Shown: piece after piece, positions 1 to 7,345 of the stretch
How the letters are laid out: the number at the start of each line of letters is the position of its first letter
Numbering within the stretch: position 1 is the first letter of the stretch
Assembly (NCBI GenBank): GCA_020025195.1
Contig: JAHHSN010000021.1
Location: 1-26,173, forward strand
DNA: 26,173 nt
Source: Angelakisella sp.
Lineage (GTDB): Bacteria > Bacillota > Clostridia > Oscillospirales > Ruminococcaceae
Direction of reading: 5' to 3'
Notes under the pieces: model-generated
What the model saw: the letters and a program-made list of their open reading frames with translations, nothing else
What the model was told of the DNA's origin: nothing
The model's database searches: none
Translations under genes and position numbers: made by a program

Positions 1-70
1 CCCCCGGAAAGCGGCGGAAGCCGGGGCTTTTCCCCGTCTCAGGAGGGGACATGACTCCGTGGGATTTTTC

Positions 71-1189
71 CTATTTCCCGGAGATCCCCAGCTCCCAGCG
101 GCAGGAGAGCATCAGACAGAGGGTGAGCATCCAGAACGTCCCCCAGAGAAGCTCTCCCCCGCCGCATGCCAGAACCGGCGTACCGCCCATGGCGTAGGCG
201 GCGACCCGTCCCGGCAGCCACGGGGCGGCAAGGAGCGCCGTGAGGGCGCCGTGCAGCACCCGACCAAGGAGAAACCGTCCCCAGGGGAACTCCCCCTCCC
301 GGAAGGGAGCCGACGCCTGCAGAGCCACCGAAAGTCCCCCGAAGGAGAGGAGAAAGGGCAGGATCTTGGCCGCCTCCAGAGGCGGGAGCGAGGCCGCAGC
401 AGCGCTCCCCGCGGAGATTTCCAGCAGCCCGGTGAGAAAGGCACGGGCGGTCTCCCCGGAAACGGCGCCGCCGGTCAGAAACGCGATGACCCGCATGAGG
501 GCGGGAAAAACCCCCATCGCGGTCAGTACCTCCGAGGCAGCGGAGCAGAGCACCACAAAGGCGGTAATCTTGAGGGTCACGGCGGTGGCGGCGGTGACGG
601 CATGGAGGAGCCGCGCCGCAGCGGAGCCCTCCGGCTTTTGCAGGGGCTGGAGCGGCACTTTAGCCGGGCAGGGACGGCGCAGAAAAAGCGCCAGAATTTT
701 GGCTGAGAGAAGCCCTGCCGCCAGCTGGGTGAGAAAGAGGAATACCCCCGTGAGGGTGCTCCCGAAGAGATGCTCCCCCACCACCCCCGCGAGGAAGGCG
801 GGGCCGCTGTGGATGAGCACCAGTACCCCGAATCGCGCGTCCTCAAGGGTGATCTTCCCCGCAGCGAGAAGCTCTGCCAGAGCGCCGGCCCCCGCGGGAT
901 AGCCCCCGACCCAGCCTGGAATGAGGGCGGCCGCCGCCTGCGGCGGCAGGCGGTAGCACCGCCCGGCGGCCCTCCCCAGGAGGGACGCCGAGGCCGCCCC
1001 TGCCGGGGAGTGGACAAGATAGACCGAAAAGACGAGGAAGGGAAATACCGCGGGAAGGATGACGGTCCCGCAGGCGGTAAGCCCCAGCCGCGCGCCCCGT
1101 GCCGCCGCCTCCGACCAGTAGAGGAGGGCACCCGCTCCGAGGAGCGCGGGAAGCAGGCTTCCCCAGGGTCCGCCTCTTTTTTGACGCAT
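71..1189 (-). CDS. ylbJ: Sporulation integral membrane protein YlbJ
   Basis: Membrane protein of about 372 residues, almost entirely hydrophobic helices separated by short loops. The gate-like motif GWVGGYPAGA near residue 93 and the overall nucleoside-recognition-like layout match the YlbJ family. In Bacillus, YlbJ is made in the mother cell and is needed for normal spore formation; its transported substrate is unknown. I chose ATG at 1189 because AAAGGGGG lies 7 bases upstream; a GTG three bases earlier is also possible. The gene diverges from yqfC, and a sigma-E-like promoter sits directly upstream, which fits a mother-cell gene. Bases 1-70, past its stop, hold only GC-rich short repeats able to form small hairpins. 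The family call is confident; the function is known only as a sporulation requirement. Confidence 0.88.
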   Translation of the reverse strand: MRQKRGGPWGSLLPALLGAGALLYWSEAAARGARLGLTACGTVILPAVFPFLVFSVYLVHSPAGAASASLLGRAAGRCYRLPPQAAAALIPGWVGGYPAGAGALAELLAAGKITLEDARFGVLVLIHSGPAFLAGVVGEHLFGSTLTGVFLFLTQLAAGLLSAKILALFLRRPCPAKVPLQPLQKPEGSAAARLLHAVTAATAVTLKITAFVVLCSAASEVLTAMGVFPALMRVIAFLTGGAVSGETARAFLTGLLEISAGSAAAASLPPLEAAKILPFLLSFGGLSVALQASAPFREGEFPWGRFLLGRVLHGALTALLAAPWLPGRVAAYAMGGTPVLACGGGELLWGTFWMLTLCLMLSCRWELGISGK

Positions 1190-1214
1190 CACGCCACCCC
1201 CTTTCTTCCGCTAC

Positions 1215-1241
1215 GATATGACGCAGATCCAGGGGATATGC
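1215..1241 (-). promoter_or_regulatory. Sigma-E-like promoter of ylbJ
   Basis: Read leftward, GCATATC is followed after exactly 14 bases by CATATCGT. This matches the sporulation sigma-E pattern (kmATATT, 14 bases, CATACA-T) at most positions. It would start a transcript about 16-20 bases before ylbJ, a family under sigma-E control in Bacillus. Recognised by eye only. Confidence 0.55.
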
Positions 1242-1294
1242 GAAAGGTCTATGGGACATTCCTTGCCGCATAGTTTTTTGAGAGGTGATGCAAG

Positions 1295-1564
1295 ATGGCG
1301 CTCAGGAAAAAACTGCGCTCCGCCGGAGAGAACCTCCGGGAACAGGCGGAGCTTCTGCTCCCCTCCGACCGGGTAGAGCTTCTTTCCAACCGGCAGGCGG
1401 TGGTGGACGGCTGCCGGGGGATTCTTGAATATGACGATACCGTCGTGCGGCTCACCACCGGGCGTCTGGTGCTTGCCTTTCGGGGAGAGGGACTCACTCT
1501 GCGCAGCTACGGCGAATCCGGCGCCGTGGTGGAGGGAGACATCCGCCGGGTGGAATTTTTATAA
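1295..1564 (+). CDS. yqfC: Sporulation protein YqfC
   Basis: An 89-residue protein of the YabP/YqfC family. It has the family's short beta-rich layout: a basic N-terminus, an ELLLPSDRVELLSNRQ segment, and a repeated pattern of glycines (CRGILEYDDTVVRLTTGRL) ending in the hydrophobic VEFL. Family members are small sporulation proteins. yqfC normally lies directly before yqfD, as it does here with a 15-base gap, so the two are almost certainly cotranscribed. AGAGGTGATG gives a ribosome binding site ahead of the ATG. Molecular role unknown. Confidence 0.9.
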   Translation: MALRKKLRSAGENLREQAELLLPSDRVELLSNRQAVVDGCRGILEYDDTVVRLTTGRLVLAFRGEGLTLRSYGESGAVVEGDIRRVEFL

Positions 1565-1579
1565 GGGGAGGAATGACGG

Positions 1580-2764
1580 TTGCTCAGTCGGCTCATACGC
1601 TTTTTGCGGGGAACGCTCACCTTTACGGTGCGGGGGCCTTACCCCGAGCGCTTTCTCAATCTCTGCCGGATGGGAGGCGTGGGGCTCTGGAACAGCCGCC
1701 TTTCCGCGGGGACTCTCACCGCCTCCACCGCCCTCAGTCACCGCCGGCAGATCGAATACTACGCCGAAAAGTCCGGTTCCACCCTCACGATAGAAAGCCG
1801 GCGCGGCGCGAAGCCCGTCCTCCTCCGCTACCGCCGGAGAAAAGGGCTGCTCATCGGGGCGGCGGTGCTGGCGCTCGGCTTTGCCGTCATGAGCCGTATG
1901 ATCTGGCGCATCGACATTAGGGGGGCCGAGACCGTCTCCCTCCCGGAGGTGCGGACGCTCCTCGCGGAAAACGGCGTCAAGCTGGGGGGCTTTTCCTCCC
2001 GTGTCCCGGCAAGGGAGGTCGCCCGGCGGCTGCAGGTCGCCTTTCCGGAGATCGCGTGGTGTGCCGTCAATCTGGAGGGCAGCACCGCGACGGTCATCAT
2101 CGAGGAAACCGTGCCCGAAACCCCCGCGGTGGACGATCATGTTCCCACCAATGTGGTGGCGGGCCGGACCGGCTACATCACCCGGATGGAGACCCACGCG
2201 GGCAATGCCGTGGTCGCGCCGGGGGATACCGTCACCGAGGGGCAGCTCCTCATCAGCGGGGTGATGGATAACGCCAAGGGGGAAAGCCGCACCGTCCATG
2301 CCAGAGGACGGATCATTGCCGAAACAAGAGAGGTGCTTACGGCAGAGGTCCCCTGCCGCTCCGAAAGGTTCCTCTGCACGGCGGTCGCCTACCGGCGGTA
2401 TCTCCGCTTCGGAGAGGTCTCCCTTCCGCTCTATTTCGGGAACCGTCCGGCGCCTCCCTACCGGCTGGAAACGGTGGAGCAGGCGCCCCGGGGAATTTTC
2501 GCCTGCCTTCCTGTCACCCTTCTCACCGAGTGCTACTTTTTGGAGAATCCGCAGGAGGTGCGCCTCACCCCGGCAGAGGCCCGGGAGCGGGCGGAGGAAG
2601 CGCTTCTTCATCTGGAGGAGGAGCGTCTCGCGGGGTTTCATATCCTCTCCCGGGAGGTGGAAACCAAGCAGAATGAGACCGGGGTCACGCTCCGGGGCGT
2701 CTATCTCGCGGAGGGCGAAATCGGGGTTTCCCGCCCCATCCTCACCGAGGAACCGGCGTCTTGA
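1580..2764 (+). CDS. yqfD: Sporulation protein YqfD
   Basis: A 394-residue YqfD-family protein, the usual size. The N-terminus carries the family signature (LTFTVRGPYPERFLNLC) and a small soluble domain. A single membrane helix follows around residues 90-110, and a long C-terminal region with a POTRA/FtsQ-like start (WRIDIRGAE) follows that. It is a sporulation membrane protein whose exact role is not established. The start is TTG at 1580: AAGGGGAGG lies 8 bases upstream, and the ATG-like triplets nearby are out of frame. It follows yqfC in the same probable operon. An A/T-rich gap with a new promoter separates it from phoH, so spore genes and housekeeping genes seem to be uncoupled here. Confidence 0.9.
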   Translation: MLSRLIRFLRGTLTFTVRGPYPERFLNLCRMGGVGLWNSRLSAGTLTASTALSHRRQIEYYAEKSGSTLTIESRRGAKPVLLRYRRRKGLLIGAAVLALGFAVMSRMIWRIDIRGAETVSLPEVRTLLAENGVKLGGFSSRVPAREVARRLQVAFPEIAWCAVNLEGSTATVIIEETVPETPAVDDHVPTNVVAGRTGYITRMETHAGNAVVAPGDTVTEGQLLISGVMDNAKGESRTVHARGRIIAETREVLTAEVPCRSERFLCTAVAYRRYLRFGEVSLPLYFGNRPAPPYRLETVEQAPRGIFACLPVTLLTECYFLENPQEVRLTPAEARERAEEALLHLEEERLAGFHILSREVETKQNETGVTLRGVYLAEGEIGVSRPILTEEPAS

Positions 2765-2845
2765 GAAAAAGGCCCGTTTATTTCTCTTTTTCAGGAGAAT
2801 TTATAAAAAATCTATCGCTTTTGCATAGAATTTTCCCTGGGAATG

Positions 2846-2854
2846 TGGTATAAT
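2846..2854 (+). promoter_or_regulatory. Extended -10 promoter of the phoH operon
   Basis: TGGTATAAT is a perfect extended -10 element (TGN plus TATAAT). It lies about 35 bases before the phoH start, in an A/T-rich stretch of an otherwise GC-rich region. No good -35 is visible at 17 bases, as is usual for extended -10 promoters. It probably drives phoH-ybeY-era. Confidence 0.6.
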
Positions 2855-2892
2855 ATCCTAAATTATGAGGCCATGCGGCGGAGGAACATTCT

Positions 2893-3867
2893 ATGATCGA
2901 GCAAATCATCAATATTGAGCGGATGGACTACGCGCTCACCCTGTTTGGCAGCTCCGATTCCAACATTCGGATGCTGGAGCAGGGCTACGGCGTCTCGGTC
3001 ATCTTTCGCGGCACCGATCTCAAGGTGAGCGGAGAGCCGGAGGCGGTCATGCGCTGCGTCCGCTGCATCGAAGGGCTGCTCAAATCGCTGGAATCCGGCG
3101 AGGAGCTGACGGTGCAGAACATCCGCTACATGATGAGTCTGGTGGAAGAGGGACGGGAGGCGGAGGCCGAGGAGCTGGGCCGGGACGTCGTCTGCGTGAC
3201 CGCCCGGGGCAAGCCCGTCCGTCCCAAAACGCTGGGACAGAAGCGCTATATGGAATCCATCCGGAAAAACACCATCACCCTCGGCATCGGCCCCGCCGGC
3301 ACCGGCAAGACCTACCTCGCCGTCGCGGCGGCGGTCAAGGCGTTCCGCGCCGAGGAGCAGAACCGCATCATCCTCACCCGCCCCGCTGTGGAGGCGGGGG
3401 AAAAGCTGGGCTTTCTGCCCGGCGACCTGCAGAACAAGGTAGACCCCTACCTCCGGCCGCTCTATGATGCGCTCTTTGATATGCTGGGGCCCGAGACCTT
3501 CCAGAAATATCTGGAGCGCGGGAGCATCGAGGTGGCGCCGCTCGCCTATATGCGCGGGCGAACACTGGATGACAGCTTCATCATTCTGGATGAGGCGCAG
3601 AATACCACTCCCGAGCAGATGAAGATGTTCTTAACCAGGCTCGGCTTCCAATCCAAGGCAATCATTACCGGTGACGTCACCCAGATTGATCTGCCTGACG
3701 AACGGAAAAGCGGGCTGGTGGAGGCCGCCAAGGTGCTCCGCGGGGTGGATGATATCGCGATCTGCCGATTCACCGATCAGGACGTGGTTCGGCACAAGCT
3801 GGTGCAGGATATCATTAAGGCGTACGACCGCTATTACAGTAAGCAGGAATCTACAAGGAGAAAATAA
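2893..3867 (+). CDS. phoH: PhoH-family ATPase
   Basis: A 324-residue PhoH-like protein of the usual length. The Walker A motif GPAGTGKT is at residues 133-140 and the Walker B motif LDEAQ at 232-236, followed by the family's TTPEQMKMFLTR and GDVTQIDLP segments. The N-terminal 110 residues form the small KH-like domain typical of Firmicutes PhoH. PhoH proteins are cytoplasmic ATPases linked to RNA metabolism; their position next to ybeY and era, both ribosome-assembly genes, agrees with that. GGAGGA lies 8 bases before the ATG. Three bases separate its stop from ybeY, so the two are translated from one message. In Bacillus, pgpH lies between these genes; it is absent here. Confidence 0.93.
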   Translation: MIEQIINIERMDYALTLFGSSDSNIRMLEQGYGVSVIFRGTDLKVSGEPEAVMRCVRCIEGLLKSLESGEELTVQNIRYMMSLVEEGREAEAEELGRDVVCVTARGKPVRPKTLGQKRYMESIRKNTITLGIGPAGTGKTYLAVAAAVKAFRAEEQNRIILTRPAVEAGEKLGFLPGDLQNKVDPYLRPLYDALFDMLGPETFQKYLERGSIEVAPLAYMRGRTLDDSFIILDEAQNTTPEQMKMFLTRLGFQSKAIITGDVTQIDLPDERKSGLVEAAKVLRGVDDIAICRFTDQDVVRHKLVQDIIKAYDRYYSKQESTRRK

Positions 3868-3870
3868 GCC

Positions 3871-4365
3871 ATGGACAAGCTGAAAGTCATCATTTCCAAC
3901 GAACAGAAAAAGGTCAAGATCCCCGCAGGGATGCGTCTCATGATCCGACGCTGCTGTACCGCCGTTCTCCGTATGGAGAAGTTCGAGGGCGATGCCGAGG
4001 TCAGCGTTACCTTTGTGGATGATGAGGGAATCCGCGCCATGAACAAAAAATTTCGGGACAAGGATTCCGCCACAGACGTACTCTCCTTCCCACTTGGCGA
4101 AAACGGGGAGTACGACCTGAACCCCGACACCGGCTGCAAGGAGCTGGGTGATATCGTCCTCTCGGTGGAGCGGGCGGTGGAACAGGCGCAGGAGTTCGGC
4201 CACACCCTGCAAAGGGAGATCGGTTACCTTACCGTGCATTCGATGCTGCACCTTCTGGGCTACGACCATGTAAACGGCGGTCTGGAGCAGCTCCTCATGC
4301 GGGAGAAAGAGGAGGAAGCCCTCGGCAGCCTCGGTCTTACCCGTGATAATACTTATGTGGAATAA
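3871..4365 (+). CDS. ybeY: Endoribonuclease YbeY, rRNA maturation factor
   Basis: A 164-residue YbeY-family protein. The zinc site is the motif HSMLHLLGYDH at residues 123-133, giving three histidine ligands (123, 127, 133). The family strand TDVLSFPL is at 68-75 and ELGDIVLS at 91-98. YbeY takes part in 16S rRNA 3'-end maturation and 70S quality control in the cytoplasm. The second motif position is Ser where many members have Gly, a tolerated change. The ribosome binding site AAGGAGA lies inside the end of phoH, so the genes are coupled. era follows after 15 bases. Confidence 0.95.
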   Translation: MDKLKVIISNEQKKVKIPAGMRLMIRRCCTAVLRMEKFEGDAEVSVTFVDDEGIRAMNKKFRDKDSATDVLSFPLGENGEYDLNPDTGCKELGDIVLSVERAVEQAQEFGHTLQREIGYLTVHSMLHLLGYDHVNGGLEQLLMREKEEEALGSLGLTRDNTYVE

Positions 4366-4380
4366 GGAGAATTTCCCCCT

Positions 4381-5301
4381 ATGAACAAAACCTCAAAATC
4401 CGCTTTTATCGCCATTGTCGGAAAACCCAATGTCGGAAAAAGCTCCCTGCTCAACGCCCTGCTGGGTGAAAAGATCGCGATCGTCTCCGCGAAGCCCCAG
4501 ACCACCCGTGCCCGTATCACCGGTGTGCTCACCGAAGACGCCGTGCAGCTGGTCTTTATTGATACTCCCGGGCTTCTGAAGGCCCGCAATACCCTTGGGG
4601 AATTCATGGTGCGGGAGGTCAACCGCTCCGTCTCCGATGTAGACCTCGCCGTTCTGGTGGTGGATGGCTCCGAGCCGGGAGACGGTCTCACCAAGGCGGA
4701 GGAATCCCTCATCGAGGACTTTAAGCGTCAGGGACTTCCCGCCGTGGCTGTCCTCAATAAAGTGGATCTCGTGGAGCCGAAGGAACTTCTTATGCCGCGC
4801 ATCGCGGCACTCAGTGCCGCCTATCCCTTTCAGCAGATCGTCCCCCTTTCCGCCAAAAGCGGCGATGGGGTGGAGCTGCTCCGCGGGCTTCTTATGGATG
4901 CTGCCGAGGAAGGTCCCCACTACTTTGACGATGACACCCTCACCGACCAGCCCGAACGAGTCATCTGCGCCGAGATCATAAGAGAAAAGGCGCTCTGCTT
5001 CCTCAGTGAGGAGATCCCCCACGGCATCGCCGTGCTGATCGAGAGCATGAAGGAGCGGGAGGGGCAGAACGGTCCCATCACCGATATCGACGCCACCCTC
5101 TACTGCGAACGGGAAAGCCACAAGGGCATCATCATCGGCAAAAACGGACAGATGCTGAAGCGCATCGCGACCGCCGCCCGCGAGGAGATGGAGGCCTTCC
5201 TCTGCTGTCATGTCAATCTCCGGTGCTGGGTCAAGGTGCGGGAGGGCTGGCGGAACACCCAGTCGGCACTCCGTAACTTCGGTTTCCGGGAGGACGGCTG
5301 A
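4381..5301 (+). CDS. era: GTPase Era
   Basis: A 306-residue Era, full length. GTPase motifs are all present: G1 GKPNVGKS at residues 14-21, the TTRARITG switch I region, G3 DTPG at 61-64, G4 NKVD at 126-129 and G5 SAKSG at 157-161. The C-terminal KH domain has its RNA-binding loop IIGKNGQMLK at 251-260. Era binds the 3' end of 16S rRNA during 30S assembly. It directly follows ybeY; dgkA and cdd, which lie between them in Bacillus, are missing. A small hairpin after the stop may end the operon. Confidence 0.97.
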   Translation: MNKTSKSAFIAIVGKPNVGKSSLLNALLGEKIAIVSAKPQTTRARITGVLTEDAVQLVFIDTPGLLKARNTLGEFMVREVNRSVSDVDLAVLVVDGSEPGDGLTKAEESLIEDFKRQGLPAVAVLNKVDLVEPKELLMPRIAALSAAYPFQQIVPLSAKSGDGVELLRGLLMDAAEEGPHYFDDDTLTDQPERVICAEIIREKALCFLSEEIPHGIAVLIESMKEREGQNGPITDIDATLYCERESHKGIIIGKNGQMLKRIATAAREEMEAFLCCHVNLRCWVKVREGWRNTQSALRNFGFREDG

Positions 5302-5313
5302 CCAGTCCTCCGG

Positions 5314-5345
5314 GAGAGGGATTTTTTCCCTCTCAAAACTTTTTT
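5314..5345 (+). terminator. Possible weak terminator after era
   Basis: Perfect 8-base stem (GAGAGGGA with TCCCTCTC, loop of five T), followed after AAAAC by a run of six T. The T-run is displaced from the stem, so termination may be partial or absent. Confidence 0.35.
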
Positions 5346-5442
5346 CCAACGGTCGCAATATTTCCCTAACATATCCCATGCCGACCGGCGCACAATGAAG
5401 GTACAAAGCCTTTGGCTTTTCCGAAAGGAGCGCGGGTCTTGG

Positions 5443-5610
5443 ATGGATCAGATGGATCATTTCCCTGCCGAGAGCAGTTGGAACCGTTTCTTAAAGAGCG
5501 GCAGGGTTGAGGATTACCTCAAATATAAAAGCGCGGCGGCTTCCCTTACCGCCGGCGAGGAGATTTCCCATGCAGAAAACGACCGAGGCCCTGGTTCTGC
5601 GGGTTCGTGA
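5443..5610 (+). CDS. yqzL: YqzL-like small protein
   Basis: A small protein of about 55 residues between era and recO, exactly where Bacillus carries yqzL. The core pattern W-x2-F-x2-(S/T)G-x4-YL-x-YK (SSWNRFLKSGRVEDYLKYK) resembles the YqzL-like family, whose function is unknown. I chose ATG at 5443; AAAGGAG ends 12 bases upstream, and ATG at 5452 is an alternative. The last 41 bases overlap recO in another frame, and the tail after the family core looks unconserved. A small hairpin (AAAGCC-TTT-GGCTTT) sits just before the ribosome binding site. Confidence 0.65.
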   Translation: MDQMDHFPAESSWNRFLKSGRVEDYLKYKSAAASLTAGEEISHAENDRGPGSAGS

Positions 5611-6313
5611 ACTGGATGAGCAGGATCGCCTGCTCACCCTGCTTTCCGCTGACCAGGGGATCATCACCGCCTACGCCAAGGGGGTGCGGCGGCAGAAAGG
5701 CTCGATGGCTTCCTCCACCGAGATGCTGTCTTATTCTCATTTTGTACTGTTCCAGAACCGGGAGCGCTGCTTCGTCGATCGGGCGGAGCCGAACGCTCTC
5801 TTTTTTGGGATACGGCAAAACCTTGAAAAGCTCACTCTCGCCGCCTATTTCAGTCAGCTCTGCACGGAGCTCATTCCCGACTATGCCCCCGCCCCGGAGG
5901 AACTGCGCCTTATGCTCAATTCGCTCCACTTCCTCGAAAAGGATCTGGCCCCGCCTCAAAAGCTCAAGGCGATCATGGAGCTAAGGCTCCTCACCCTTTC
6001 GGGCTATATGCCGGACCTCGTCGCCTGCAAGGCCTGCGGGGAGCTTCCCGAGGGGGCGCTTTACTTTGACCCGGTGGGCGGACATCTTCTCTGCGCGCAC
6101 TGCGCTCCCCCCGACCGGTCGGGGCTTCTGCCCCTCTCCCCCGGCGTTTTCATGGCGATGCGCCACATCATTTACAGCGATTTTGAAAAGCTCTTCGGCT
6201 TTAGGCTCTCGGAGGCGGGGCTTAAGGAACTGGCCGCCGTTTCGGAGCGTTATCTCGTCTCTCAGGTGGAGCGAGTCCTTCCCGCCCTCAACTATTACCA
6301 CACCATGCTCTAA
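5570..6313 (+). CDS. recO: DNA repair protein RecO
   Basis: A 247-residue RecO, the normal family size. The N-terminal OB-fold starts MQKTTEALVLRVRELDEQDR and includes the conserved LSADQGIITAYAKGVRR stretch. The C-terminal half carries a zinc site formed by C153-x2-C156 and C175-x2-C178. RecO loads RecA onto SSB-coated single-stranded DNA in the RecFOR pathway. The start at 5570 is set by GAGGAG upstream and by family length; an in-frame TTG at 5507 would add an unrelated basic tail. It overlaps the end of yqzL, so translation of the two is probably coupled. Confidence 0.95.
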   Translation: MQKTTEALVLRVRELDEQDRLLTLLSADQGIITAYAKGVRRQKGSMASSTEMLSYSHFVLFQNRERCFVDRAEPNALFFGIRQNLEKLTLAAYFSQLCTELIPDYAPAPEELRLMLNSLHFLEKDLAPPQKLKAIMELRLLTLSGYMPDLVACKACGELPEGALYFDPVGGHLLCAHCAPPDRSGLLPLSPGVFMAMRHIIYSDFEKLFGFRLSEAGLKELAAVSERYLVSQVERVLPALNYYHTML

Positions 6314-6331
6314 GGAAAGGAATTTTTACAT

Positions 6332-6748
6332 ATGACCAAATGGGAACAAGCTGTCGCATACCATCATCAGGGCTTTAACTGCTGTCAGGCAGTCGCCAAC
6401 TCCTTCGCGGAGGAGCTGGGACTCTCCCCCTCCCTCCTCTTTGCCGCGGGCGAGGGCTTCGGGAGCGGTATGGGCAGTCACAAAAACACCTGCGGCGCCG
6501 TCTCCGGCATGGTGATGGCGCTGGGGCTCTTCCACAGTGCCGCCGACCCCCAAAATCCCCACGCCACCAAGAGCGCCACCACCCGTCTGGCGGAAAGCAT
6601 GACCGACCGCTTTCTGGAGGAGAACGGCAGTCTCATCTGCGAGGTGCTGAAGGGCCGGACCGGCAAGACGCCCGTCCCCTGCGATACCTGCATCGCCTCC
6701 GCCGCCCGCATTCTGGAGGAGACCCTCGCGGCTCTTAAAAAGCCATGA
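6332..6748 (+). CDS. C_GCAxxG_C_C family redox-type protein
   Basis: A 138-residue protein of the C-GCAxxG-C-C family. Cysteines lie at positions 17, 18, 54, 103, 117 and 120, with the signature CGAVSGMVMALG at 54-65 and the CDTC pair at 117-120. The family is predicted to be redox-active or metal-binding, but its reaction is not established. The start is firm: AAGGAAAGG lies about 9 bases before the ATG. Its stop overlaps the next gene by four bases (ATGA), so the two are translated together. It probably belongs to the recO transcript. Confidence 0.85.
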   Translation: MTKWEQAVAYHHQGFNCCQAVANSFAEELGLSPSLLFAAGEGFGSGMGSHKNTCGAVSGMVMALGLFHSAADPQNPHATKSATTRLAESMTDRFLEENGSLICEVLKGRTGKTPVPCDTCIASAARILEETLAALKKP

Positions 6749-7314
6749 TGAGTTACTGGGATATGAACGCCCTCAAGCTCTGCCACCGCTACTGGGAGGA
6801 GCACCTAAAGGAGGGTATGACCGTCGTGGACGCGACGGCCGGACGCGGGCGGGATACCGAGCTTCTTGCCCGAATGGTGGGCGAAAGCGGCCGGGTCCAC
6901 GCCTTCGATATTCAGAAGGAGGCCATCGAAAGCACCCGGGAGCGCCTGGAGGCGGCGGGGCTTATTTCCCGCGCGGCGCTCTATCACGAAAGCCACCGCC
7001 GCATGGCCGAACGGCTCCCGAGAGCCGACGCCGTGGTCTTTAATCTCGGCTATCTGCCCGGCGGCGACCATTCCGTCGGCACCTGTGCCGGGGAAAGCAT
7101 TCCCGCTTTGGAGGCGGCACTCTCCCTCATCGGGACGGAGGGCTTTGTGACCGTCTGTCTCTACTACGGGGGCGCCAGCGGCATGGAGGAATACCATGCC
7201 CTCCTCGCCTTTCTCCGGTCTCTGGACGCCCGGCGATATACCGTCATGGTGCAGGAATTTTACAACCGTCCCAACTGCCCGCCCATCTTTATCGTTATCG
7301 AGCCGAACCGCTGA
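6745..7314 (+). CDS. mnmM: tRNA U34 methyltransferase MnmM/YtqB family
   Basis: A 189-residue class I SAM-dependent methyltransferase. The SAM-binding motif DATAGRGRD is at residues 29-37, the acidic strand end AFDIQ at 53-57, and the family signature NLGYLPGGDH at 100-109. These match the YtqB family, annotated in older databases as a putative rRNA methylase. Members characterised in Bacillus methylate the wobble uridine side chain of some tRNAs (nm5 to mnm5). It overlaps the previous gene by 4 bases. Family call confident; exact tRNA target inferred. Confidence 0.85.
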   Translation: MMSYWDMNALKLCHRYWEEHLKEGMTVVDATAGRGRDTELLARMVGESGRVHAFDIQKEAIESTRERLEAAGLISRAALYHESHRRMAERLPRADAVVFNLGYLPGGDHSVGTCAGESIPALEAALSLIGTEGFVTVCLYYGGASGMEEYHALLAFLRSLDARRYTVMVQEFYNRPNCPPIFIVIEPNR

Positions 7315-7345
7315 CCCCGCTCATTTTTGAAGGAGGCTTCCCACA

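Noticed and set aside
51..197. Rightward 48-codon frame with AGGAGGGG two bases before its ATG
   Set aside because: The spacing is too short for initiation and the frame is antisense to the conserved end of ylbJ.
59..1273. Long rightward open frames opposite ylbJ
   Set aside because: They are shadows in GC-rich DNA: Arg/Gly/Pro-rich, no family pattern, and opposite a clearly recognised gene.
2762..2800. A/T-rich 7-base stem after yqfD as a terminator
   Set aside because: Only GAAAAAG/CTTTTTC with a large loop and no T-run; too weak.
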